8,366 nucleotides of DNA, taken from positions 1-8,366 of the forward strand of contig JBCBTD010000109.1 of assembly GCA_039818825.1 (NCBI GenBank), given 5' to 3'. The notes beneath the pieces were generated by a model. The model saw nothing but the letters and a program-made list of their open reading frames with translations. It was not told the origin of the DNA and did no database searches. Below are positions 1-5,825 of the stretch, in pieces; the first letter of the stretch is position 1; each line of letters begins with the position of its first letter. This DNA comes from JBCBTD01 sp039818825. Its GTDB lineage: Bacteria > Pseudomonadota > Alphaproteobacteria > Geminicoccales > Geminicoccaceae. Both the position numbers and the translations under genes were made by a program.

Positions 1-1028
1 GGATCGCGCTGGCCGTTTCGGCCATCACGGCGTCGCGTTCGACCCGCCCCGCGTGGGCGGCCGGTTCGCCTTCGCCTTCACCGAAACTGGACGTGAACAA
101 GCGCGTCGCCGACGCCATGGCGCCGGAAAAACGACCGGGCGACGGCGACGGCGACGGCGACCGGGCCGCCGACGAGGAGCGGATCGAACTCGACGCCGTG
201 ATGACCTACTCGGCCAGCGAGATCCTGCAGACCAAAGACTTCGAGGACATGAGCCAAGCGGAGATCGAAGCGGCGAAACGGGCGATGAGCCGTCTGACCC
301 TGCCGATCGCCGACGTGCTGACGCGCCGCTTCGATCCGCACACCCACGGCCAACGGATCGACATGCGGCGGACGCTTCGCGGCTCGCTTCGTGGTGGCGC
401 TGCGCTCATCGATCTGGAGCGCAAGCAGCGGCGACGCCGGCCGCCGCCGTTGGTCGTGCTGTGCGACATTTCCGGGTCGATGAGCCGCTATGCGCGGCTG
501 CTCCTACACTTTCTCCATCTGCTGACGAACGACCGCGATCGGGTGCACACGTTCTTGTTCGGTACGCACCTCACCAACGTGACGCGCCAGCTCCGCCACC
601 GCGACATCGACGTCGCTCTCGACAAGATCGGCGTCGCCTGCACCGACTGGTCGGGCGGTACACGCATCGGCCATTGCCTGGAGCTGTTCAACCGTAAATG
701 GGGGCGACGGGTCCTGACCCAAGGCGCGGTCGTTCTTCTGATCACCGACGGCTTGGACCGTGACGCCGGCAGCGGGCTCGAACGCGAGATGGACCGCCTG
801 CAGCGGAGCTGTCGGCGCTTGGTCTGGCTGAACCCGTTGCTGCGGTTCGACGGCTATGCGCCATTGGCGTCAGGCGCCAAGGCCATGATCCGACACGTCG
901 ACGGCTTTCATTCCGTGCACAACCTCGAAAGCCTGGATCAGCTTGCCCACATCATGAGCATCGAGACACCGGCCCGCGGCGCCATGCGCCGCTGGGTCGA
1001 GGCCAGCCAGGGGACGGAGGCAGCATGA
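1..1028 (+). CDS. coxE: CoxE-like VWA domain protein, 5'-partial (Mo hydroxylase accessory)
   Basis: The C-terminal part of a CoxE-family von Willebrand factor A protein, which in CO dehydrogenase-type clusters works with a MoxR AAA+ ATPase (CoxD) in activating the Mo enzyme. The frame is open from base 3 with no stop. The first possible start, a GTG at 93, falls inside the linker before the conserved part, and CoxE proteins are usually about 380-420 residues, so the true start is off the left edge. The metal-binding (MIDAS) motif is complete: DISGS at 465-479, the Thr of SGGTRIG at 660-662, and the Asp of LITDGLD at 747-749. A family-typical LTNDRDRVHTFLFGT segment follows the first motif. 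The first 30 or so codons are Ala/Ser/Pro-rich and not recognisable. There is no signal peptide in the visible part, so it is probably cytoplasmic. Its TGA overlaps the next ATG (ATGA, 1025-1028). Family assignment is firm; exact role is by analogy. Confidence 0.93.
   Translation, partial: IALAVSAITASRSTRPAWAAGSPSPSPKLDVNKRVADAMAPEKRPGDGDGDGDRAADEERIELDAVMTYSASEILQTKDFEDMSQAEIEAAKRAMSRLTLPIADVLTRRFDPHTHGQRIDMRRTLRGSLRGGAALIDLERKQRRRRPPPLVVLCDISGSMSRYARLLLHFLHLLTNDRDRVHTFLFGTHLTNVTRQLRHRDIDVALDKIGVACTDWSGGTRIGHCLELFNRKWGRRVLTQGAVVLLITDGLDRDAGSGLEREMDRLQRSCRRLVWLNPLLRFDGYAPLASGAKAMIRHVDGFHSVHNLESLDQLAHIMSIETPARGAMRRWVEASQGTEAA
138..161 (+). repeat. Short tandem repeat, 4 x GGCGAC
   Basis: Four perfect copies of the hexamer GGCGAC lie in frame inside the coxE-like gene and encode Gly-Asp four times. 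They fall in the hydrophilic linker before the conserved VWA part. Because the unit is six bases, a gain or loss would change linker length without shifting the frame. Confidence 0.9.
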
Positions 1029-1339
1029 CGGACGACGTACTCCAGCAGGTCCAGGCTTGGCGCGACACCGGCGCGAAGGCAGCACTGGCCACGGTCGTAG
1101 CAACCTGGGGCTCGTCGCCGCGACCGGTCGGCAGTCTCCTCGGTGTCAACGAGCGTGGCGAGATGGTCGGCTCGGTGTCGGGGGGTTGCATCGAGGGCGC
1201 GGTCGTCACCGAGGCGATGGACGTGATGGACGGTGCACCGGCGAAACTCTTGAGCTTCGGTGTATCCAACGAGCAGGCATGGGAGGTCGGTCTCGCTTGC
1301 GGCGGCACCGTCGAGGTCTTCGTGGAGGCGGTCGGGTGA
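1025..1339 (+). CDS. xdhC: XdhC/CoxI N-terminal domain protein (split XdhC, first half)
   Basis: A 104-residue protein consisting only of the XdhC/CoxI domain, the N-terminal half of the XdhC family. XdhC binds the finished molybdenum cofactor, promotes its sulfuration and hands it to xanthine dehydrogenase-type enzymes in the cytoplasm. Family signatures are clear: LATVVATWGSSPRPVG at residues 21-36, VGSVSGGCIEGAVV at 48-61, and LACGGTVEVFVE at 90-101. Cys55 and Cys92 sit in the two conserved Cys positions. The ATG start overlaps the coxE-like stop and has GGAGG at 1016-1020, four bases upstream. The protein ends where this domain normally ends, and the Rossmann half is a separate gene starting within its stop codon (GTGA, 1336-1339). 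This split is seen in other bacteria and does not look like a frameshift, since both ends match domain boundaries. Confidence 0.93.
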   Translation: MTDDVLQQVQAWRDTGAKAALATVVATWGSSPRPVGSLLGVNERGEMVGSVSGGCIEGAVVTEAMDVMDGAPAKLLSFGVSNEQAWEVGLACGGTVEVFVEAVG

Positions 1340-2031
1340 CACCGGCCATTCTGGAGCAGCTGAACGCCGCACGAGCCGGTGCGAAGCCGGCGCTGGTGGT
1401 TCGACGGCTGCGCGACAACGCCCAAAGCCTGTGGATCGACGGTCTCCTGGTCGATGGCGACGCCCTCCCCGCCGAGGTCGAGACGACGCTGCTCGATGCG
1501 TTGCGCAGCGACCGCAGCACCAAACTCGAGGCCGCAGGTGAAAGTTGGTTCGTCCAAGTCTTCAACCCGCCGCTCCGCCTGGTCGTCGTCGGCGCCGTGC
1601 ACATCGCGCAGGCGCTGGTGCCGATGGCCCAGGTCGCCGGCTACGCCGTCACCGTCGTCGACCCGCGTCGCGCGTTCGGCTCCGACGTCCGCTTCCCTGG
1701 CGTCTCGATGAGCAACGACTGGCCGGACGAAGCCTTGGCGCAGCTCCAGCCCGACGCGCGAACGGCCGTCGTCACGCTGACCCACGACCCCAAGATCGAT
1801 GACCCGGCCTTGGTCGCAGCACTGCGCTCCGAGGCGTTCTACGTCGCTGCCCTCGGCAGCAAGCGTACCCACGGCCAACGGGTCGAACGGCTGCGCGCGG
1901 CGGGGTTCGTCGATGTCGAGATCGGCCGCGTCCACGGGCCGGCAGGCTTGCCACTGGGGGCCGTGAGCCCGGCCGAGATCGCGATCTCGGTGCTGGCGGA
2001 GATGACCAGCGTGCTGCGCCGCGCCGCATGA
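1336..2031 (+). CDS. xdhC: XdhC Rossmann-domain protein (split XdhC, second half)
   Basis: A 231-residue protein forming the C-terminal half of XdhC, which has a nucleotide-binding-type fold. I choose the GTG at 1336 because it overlaps the previous stop as GTGA and has GGAGG at 1324-1328, seven bases upstream. The frame is open further back, but only as a meaningless translation of the previous gene. Residues 1-75 form the lead-in seen in stand-alone versions. Then come the Rossmann start RLVVVGAVHIAQAL (81-94), VVDPRRAFG (107-115), LTHDPKIDDPAL (148-159), YVAALGSKRTH (169-179) and a C-terminal GPAGLPLGAVSPAEIAIS (201-218), all typical of XdhC. It probably pairs with the preceding 104-residue protein to form one working XdhC for Mo cofactor sulfuration and delivery. 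Its stop overlaps the next ATG (ATGA, 2028-2031). Confidence 0.93.
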   Translation: MTPAILEQLNAARAGAKPALVVRRLRDNAQSLWIDGLLVDGDALPAEVETTLLDALRSDRSTKLEAAGESWFVQVFNPPLRLVVVGAVHIAQALVPMAQVAGYAVTVVDPRRAFGSDVRFPGVSMSNDWPDEALAQLQPDARTAVVTLTHDPKIDDPALVAALRSEAFYVAALGSKRTHGQRVERLRAAGFVDVEIGRVHGPAGLPLGAVSPAEIAISVLAEMTSVLRRAA

Positions 2032-3638
2032 GATTCGGCACCGTGAACACGGTGGACGCCGAGGGCGCCCTGCTTGTCCACAGCACGAAGGCCGGTGCGC
2101 GGACGTTGCGGAAGGGCCGGCGGTTGGACGCGACCGACGTCGACGCACTCCGCGCGGCGGGCGTGGCCAGCGTCGTTGCGTGCTTCTTCGACGCTCAGGA
2201 CGTCCCCGAGGACGACGCCGCCACTCGCCTGGCAACACCGCTGGTCGGTCCCGGCGTCGCCGCTGACCGCGCCTTTACCGGACGCGTCAATCTGCGCGCG
2301 CAGACTGCCGGCGTCGTCCGCCTCGATCGGACGGCGATCGACAGCGTCAACCGGCTCGACGAAGCGTTGACCATCGCCACGGTCGACGACTATGCGCCCG
2401 TCGTCACGGGGCAGCTCGTCGTGACCGTGAAGATCATACCGTTCGCGGCACCCGAAGACGCCCTCGCTCTCGCCGAGGCGACGCTCGAAGCCGCGCGGCC
2501 GGCCTTCCGCGTGGCACCTTATCGGGGCATCAGCGCCTTCCTGATCCAAACGACACTCCCGAGCCTCAAGCCGAGCGTGCTCGACAAGTCGGCAGACATC
2601 ACCGCGGAGCGCGTCCGCCTGGTCGGTGGCCGGCTCCTGGGCGAGCGGCGGACGGTGCACGATGCCGCCGCCCTGGCCGAAGCGATCGCCGACGCGCCGC
2701 AGGTCGACGTATTGCTGATTGCCGGTGCGTCCGCGATCACCGACCGGCGAGACGTCCTGCCGAGCGGGCTCGAGAAGGCCGGCGGGACGGTCGAGCATTT
2801 CGGCATGCCGGTCGATCCCGGCAACCTCCTGCTGTTCGGCCATCGCGACGGCCGGCCGGTGATCGGGCTGCCCGGCTGCGCCCGCTCGCCCAAGCTGAAC
2901 GGCTTCGACTGGGTGCTCCAGCGCCTCGGCGTCGGCATCAAGGTCGACGCCCCGCAGATCATGGGCATGGGCGTCGGCGGGCTGCTTGCCGAAATCCCGA
3001 CCCGGCCGCAACCGCGCGAAGGCACGGCCGTGGCCTCGAGCCCGCGCATCGCGGTCATCGTGCTGGCGGGCGGCCAGTCGAGACGTATGGGCCGGCTGAA
3101 CAAGCTGGTCCAGCCGGTGGGCTCGAAGCCTCTGATCTCCTACCCGGTGGACGCGGCACTAGCCTCGAAAGCTTCGCAGATCGTCGTCGTCACCGGCCAC
3201 GAACCCCGAGCTGTCGAGGCGGCGCTCGCCGGTCGCTCCGTGCACTTCGTGCACAATCCAACGTTCGCCGAGGGGCTCAGCACGTCACTTCAGCGCGGGA
3301 TTGCAGCGCTCGCGCCCGATATCGACGGCGCCATCGTCTGCCTCGGCGACATGCCGCGCGTGACGGCCCAACATCTCGATCGGCTGATCGATGCGTTCGC
3401 ACCGGACGACCAGGCCACGATCATCGTGCCGACGGTCGACGGCAAGCGCGGTAACCCCGTGCTCTGGGGGCGTCGCCATTTCGCTGCCATGCGCGAGCTC
3501 GAAGGTGACGTCGGCGCGCGCCACTTGATCGGTGCGCACGCCGCGGAACTGCTCGAGGTGCCGATGGAGGACGATGCCGCCCTGATCGACGTCGATACCT
3601 CGGCAGCGCTCGATGCGGTCAGGACCCGGGGCCGGTGA
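2028..3638 (+). CDS. Molybdopterin-binding / MocA-like nucleotidyltransferase fusion
   Basis: A 536-residue two-domain cytoplasmic protein. Residues 1 to about 335 resemble the molybdopterin-binding (MoeA/MogA-like) fold, with VLLIAGASAITDRRDVLPSG at about 228-247, a PVDPGNLLLFG segment, and GLPGCARSPKLNGFDW near 280-295 where MoeA has its PGNPVS loop. Residues about 340-536 are a MocA-like nucleotidyltransferase: LAGGQSRRMGRLNKL (346-360), GLSTSLQRG, GDMPRV (440-445) with the metal-binding-type Asp441, KRGNPV (473-478) and GDVGAR (493-498). MocA transfers CMP from CTP to molybdopterin, making the cytosine dinucleotide cofactor used by CO dehydrogenase and related hydroxylases, and passes it to XdhC; position right after xdhC fits this. 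Cytidylyl rather than guanylyl specificity is inferred from family and context. The ATG at 2028 lacks a close ribosome binding site, so coupled translation is likely. The architecture is a known one; the first domain looks catalytically degenerate. Confidence 0.9.
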   Translation: MRFGTVNTVDAEGALLVHSTKAGARTLRKGRRLDATDVDALRAAGVASVVACFFDAQDVPEDDAATRLATPLVGPGVAADRAFTGRVNLRAQTAGVVRLDRTAIDSVNRLDEALTIATVDDYAPVVTGQLVVTVKIIPFAAPEDALALAEATLEAARPAFRVAPYRGISAFLIQTTLPSLKPSVLDKSADITAERVRLVGGRLLGERRTVHDAAALAEAIADAPQVDVLLIAGASAITDRRDVLPSGLEKAGGTVEHFGMPVDPGNLLLFGHRDGRPVIGLPGCARSPKLNGFDWVLQRLGVGIKVDAPQIMGMGVGGLLAEIPTRPQPREGTAVASSPRIAVIVLAGGQSRRMGRLNKLVQPVGSKPLISYPVDAALASKASQIVVVTGHEPRAVEAALAGRSVHFVHNPTFAEGLSTSLQRGIAALAPDIDGAIVCLGDMPRVTAQHLDRLIDAFAPDDQATIIVPTVDGKRGNPVLWGRRHFAAMRELEGDVGARHLIGAHAAELLEVPMEDDAALIDVDTSAALDAVRTRGR

Positions 3639-4054
3639 CGATCGACCTCTACCAAGATGCGATCCGCGCCCTGGCGCAGAGCGGCCGGACCGACAGCCGA
3701 CTGGCGGCGCCCGATCGGTCGGTGACGCTTGACAACCCGCTTTGCGGCGACCGTGTCACCATCGATCTGCATCTCGATGGCGACCGTGTCATGGCGGTCG
3801 GGCACGAGGTGCGCGGTTGTCTGCTCTGCGAAGCGAGCGCCGCCCTTGCTGCGGACGCAGCCCCGGGGCGGGACGTCGCCGAGTTCGCCGGGATCTCGAA
3901 GCGCATCAAGGCGTACTTGGCCGATCGCGCTGACACGGCGCCGCCACTGACCGGCATGGAGGTATTCGCCCCAGCTAGAGCATTTCGCTCGCGTCACCGT
4001 TGCGTGACCCTGGCGTTCGAAGCCCTGGAACGGGCGCTACGCGAACCGTCTTGA
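3635..4054 (+). CDS. IscU/SufU-like iron-sulfur cluster scaffold
   Basis: A 139-residue member of the IscU / SufU / NifU N-terminal family, on which [2Fe-2S] clusters are assembled and passed to target proteins in the cytoplasm. All three cluster-ligand blocks are visible: NPLCGD with Cys37 and Asp39, GCLLC with Cys62 and Cys65 followed by EASAA, and RHRCVTLAFEAL with Cys123. The chain is unfused and normal in length for a stand-alone scaffold. The GTG start overlaps the previous stop (GTGA, 3635-3638); only a weak AGGA at 3621-3624 lies upstream, so translation probably depends on the preceding gene. No isc, suf or nif partner is nearby. Its place in a Mo hydroxylase maturation operon suggests it serves the [2Fe-2S]-carrying small subunit of that enzyme. 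That role is inferred; the fold and ligands are directly seen. Confidence 0.88.
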   Translation: MTIDLYQDAIRALAQSGRTDSRLAAPDRSVTLDNPLCGDRVTIDLHLDGDRVMAVGHEVRGCLLCEASAALAADAAPGRDVAEFAGISKRIKAYLADRADTAPPLTGMEVFAPARAFRSRHRCVTLAFEALERALREPS

Positions 4055-4102
4055 CCCCTTGGACCGGCGGCCACGGATGCCCAAATGCCGGAGGGAACGG
4101 AC

Positions 4103-4107
4103 GGAGG
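4103..4107 (+). promoter_or_regulatory. Ribosome binding site fixing the msrB start
   Basis: A perfect GGAGG six bases before the ATG at 4114. It selects this start over upstream codons in the same frame (from 4000), which would overlap the scaffold gene and add residues unlike MsrB. Confidence 0.8.
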
Positions 4108-4113
4108 ACGGCC

Positions 4114-4533
4114 ATGGAAAAGTTGCACCGGACGGACGCCGAGTGGCGCACCCTGCTGTCGCCGGAAGAGTACCGTGTGGCCCGCGCCCACGGTACCGAG
4201 CGAGCGTTCAGCGGTCGCTACGCGAACGCCAAGGACCAGGGAACTTACAGTTGTGTCGGTTGCGGTTTGCCGCTGTTCGGCTCCGACGCCAAGTACGATA
4301 GCGGCACCGGCTGGCCGAGCTTCTTCGCGCCCATCGAGCCAGGGCACGTCGAGACGACGACCGACCGGAGCCTCTTCATGGTCCGCACCGAGGTGCATTG
4401 CGCCCGCTGCGACAGCCATCTCGGTCACCTCTTCCCCGACGGACCACCGCCGACCGGCCAGCGCTACTGCATGAATTCGGTGAGCCTCAAGTTCGAGCCG
4501 GCGGCCGCCACCGAGGACTCTGCCGCCGGCTGA
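4114..4533 (+). CDS. msrB: Peptide-methionine (R)-S-oxide reductase MsrB
   Basis: A 139-residue MsrB, which reduces the R form of methionine sulfoxide in proteins and so repairs oxidative damage. There is no signal peptide, so it is cytoplasmic. The zinc-site pairs are CVGC (Cys47, Cys50) and CARC (Cys96, Cys99). Family signatures are GTGWPSF (64-70), HLGHLF (102-107) and the catalytic RYCMNSVSL with Cys119. These five are the only cysteines, so there is no resolving cysteine in the chain; reduction of the sulfenic acid would need an external reductant such as thioredoxin or a thiol. The ATG at 4114 begins at the usual family N-terminus and has a strong Shine-Dalgarno sequence. A 59-base gap separates it from the scaffold gene and 101 bases from the importer, so it may be an independent unit or a loosely attached operon member. 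Confidence 0.96.
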   Translation: MEKLHRTDAEWRTLLSPEEYRVARAHGTERAFSGRYANAKDQGTYSCVGCGLPLFGSDAKYDSGTGWPSFFAPIEPGHVETTTDRSLFMVRTEVHCARCDSHLGHLFPDGPPPTGQRYCMNSVSLKFEPAAATEDSAAG

Positions 4534-4585
4534 GCCTTGACAATGCCGCGCTGGCCCTGAAGCTCCGCGCCGAACGAGAACGCGG

Positions 4586-4615
4586 CGGCGGGTGACGTCT
4601 TTCGTCCGCCCGCCG
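4586..4615 (+). other. Strong GC-rich hairpin in leader of the importer operon
   Basis: Arm CGGCGGG (4586-4592) pairs perfectly with CCCGCCG (4609-4615). Inside, GACG (4594-4597) pairs with CGTC (4603-4606), leaving loop TCTTT (4598-4602) and a small bulge at 4593 / 4607-4608. It lies between msrB and the binding-protein gene and ends seven bases before GGAGGG. There is no T-run after it, so it is not a standard intrinsic terminator. It could mark an mRNA processing or stability element, a factor-assisted terminator, or a translation control hairpin. Only the pairing is directly seen. Confidence 0.55.
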
Positions 4616-4622
4616 ACACTTC

Positions 4623-4628
4623 GGAGGG
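4623..4628 (+). promoter_or_regulatory. Ribosome binding site deciding the binding-protein start
   Basis: GGAGGG lies close to two adjacent starts, GTG at 4632 and ATG at 4635. Measured from the GGAGG core, spacing is seven bases to the ATG and four to the GTG, so the ATG is the likelier start. Confidence 0.7.
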
Positions 4629-4634
4629 TGCGTG

Positions 4635-5798
4635 ATGCAGAGGTTCGTCGTCGTAGGGGCTGCGCTGGCGGCATTGGCCTGGCCGGCGGTCGCCGACGAG
4701 CCGGTCAAGGTCGGTATGATCGTCACCCTCTCGGGACCGCCGGCGGCACTCGGCCAGCACGCCAGGGACGGCTTTCAGCTGGCGCTCGATCAGCTGGGCG
4801 GCAAGTTCGGCGACCGCGACGTCGAGCTGATCGTTGCCGACGCCGAACTGAAACCCGACGTCGCCATTGACCGCGCCCGTGCACTGGTCGAGCGTGACGA
4901 CGTCGACTTCGTCGTCGGTACGATCTTCTCGAACATGCTGGGTGCGATCTTCAAGCCCGTGACCGACAGCGGGACCTTCCTGCTGAGCCCGAATGCCGGG
5001 CCCTCGCCCTTCGCCGGGGCCAACTGCCACGAGGACTTCTTCGCAGTCTCCTACCAGAACGACCAGAACCACGAGGTCCTCGGACGTTACGCCCAAGACC
5101 AGGGCTTCGAGCGGGTGTTTCTCCTGGCGCCCAACTACCAGGCCGGGCGCGATAGCTTGGCCGGCTTCAAGCGGCACTTCGACGGCACGGTCGTCGACGA
5201 GGCCTACGTGCCGCTGACCCAGCAAGATTTCTCGTCGGAGGTTGCGCGGATTGCCGCGGCCGACCCCGAGGCGTTGTTCGTGTTCATGCCGGGCGGGCTC
5301 GGCGTCCGTTTCGTCAACCAGTTTCGCCAGTCGGGCTTGGCCGACCGGGTCGCGTTCCTCTCGGCGTTCACCGTCGACGAGACGACCTTGCCCGCGCAAA
5401 AAGATGCGGCGCTGGGCTTCTTCGGTGGCGGCAACTGGTCGCCCGGCCTGGATACGCCGGGCAACGCCGAGTTCGTCGAGGCGTTCGAGGCGGCCTACGG
5501 CTACGTGCCGGCGCTCTACGCCATGCAAGGCTATGACACGGCCATGCTGCTCGACAGCGTCGTTCGCGCCGTCGGCGGCGACCTCGATGACCGGGACGCC
5601 GTGCGCGCCGCCATCCGCGCTGCCGACTTCCAGAGCCTGCGTGGCGACTTCAGTTTCAACACCAACGGCTACCCGATCCAGGATTTCTATCTGTTGCGGG
5701 TGGTGGCGCGCGACGACGGCAACTACCAGACCGAGGTGGTGCAGCAGGTCTTCGACGACTACGGCGACGTTTACGCTGCGGAGTGCGCGCTCGACTGA
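4635..5798 (+). CDS. HAAT-family ABC transporter periplasmic binding protein (Peripla_BP_6 type)
   Basis: A 387-residue periplasmic binding protein of the branched-chain amino acid (LivJ/LivK-like) type, which captures a small organic ligand and delivers it to the LivHM channel. Residues 1-20 form a Sec signal peptide: a short Arg-containing start, a hydrophobic core, and AVA before Asp21 as the likely cleavage site. There is no lipobox, so the mature protein is soluble. It starts VKVGMIVTLSGPPAALGQHA, typical of the family; SPNAGPSPFAG (118-128), LLAPNYQAGRDSLAGFKRHF (163-182), VFMPGGLGVRFVNQFRQ (216-232) and FTVDETTLPA (245-254) resemble a subgroup I associate with aromatic-acid uptake (Nba-like). 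Cys131 and Cys384, the only cysteines, could form a disulfide. The ATG at 4635 is preferred over the adjacent GTG at 4632 by ribosome-binding-site spacing. The ligand cannot be read from sequence alone. Confidence 0.93.
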   Translation: MQRFVVVGAALAALAWPAVADEPVKVGMIVTLSGPPAALGQHARDGFQLALDQLGGKFGDRDVELIVADAELKPDVAIDRARALVERDDVDFVVGTIFSNMLGAIFKPVTDSGTFLLSPNAGPSPFAGANCHEDFFAVSYQNDQNHEVLGRYAQDQGFERVFLLAPNYQAGRDSLAGFKRHFDGTVVDEAYVPLTQQDFSSEVARIAAADPEALFVFMPGGLGVRFVNQFRQSGLADRVAFLSAFTVDETTLPAQKDAALGFFGGGNWSPGLDTPGNAEFVEAFEAAYGYVPALYAMQGYDTAMLLDSVVRAVGGDLDDRDAVRAAIRAADFQSLRGDFSFNTNGYPIQDFYLLRVVARDDGNYQTEVVQQVFDDYGDVYAAECALD

Positions 5799-5814
5799 CC
5801 TGGCGACGGCTTGC

Positions 5815-5818
5815 GGAG
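5815..5818 (+). promoter_or_regulatory. Ribosome binding site deciding the livH start
   Basis: GGAG seven bases before the GTG at 5826. It favours that start over a TTG at 5811, which would add five residues and would place this site inside the gene. Confidence 0.6.
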
Positions 5819-5825
5819 CGCGGCG

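Noticed and set aside
53..697. A 214-codon + strand open frame inside the coxE-like gene
   Set aside because: Arg/Pro-rich out-of-frame translation of the VWA gene, with no motif or ribosome binding site.
1330..1345. A frameshift breaking a single xdhC gene
   Set aside because: Both products begin and end at normal domain boundaries and the second has its own GTG with a well-spaced GGAGG, so two real genes are the better reading.
952..3011. Long - strand open frames (428 and 390 codons) over the XdhC halves and the molybdopterin/MocA gene
   Set aside because: No domain signatures, overlap each other in different frames, and sit opposite confidently assigned genes.
4000..4113. N-terminal extension of MsrB back to 4000
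   Set aside because: It would overlap the scaffold gene by 55 bases and add 38 residues not typical of MsrB, while the ATG at 4114 has a perfect GGAGG.
4537..4565. Possible sigma-70 promoter with TTGACA at 4537-4542
   Set aside because: The -35 match is perfect, but 16-18 bases downstream the sequence around 4559-4566 has no TATAAT-like hexamer, so it is not called as a promoter feature.
4586..4615. Reading the hairpin as an intrinsic terminator for msrB
   Set aside because: No run of T follows the right arm; the sequence continues ACACTTCGGAGGG into a ribosome binding site.
5811..5825. TTG start for livH at 5811
   Set aside because: The GTG at 5826 has GGAG at seven bases and gives the usual LivH N-terminus; the TTG would put that site within the coding region.
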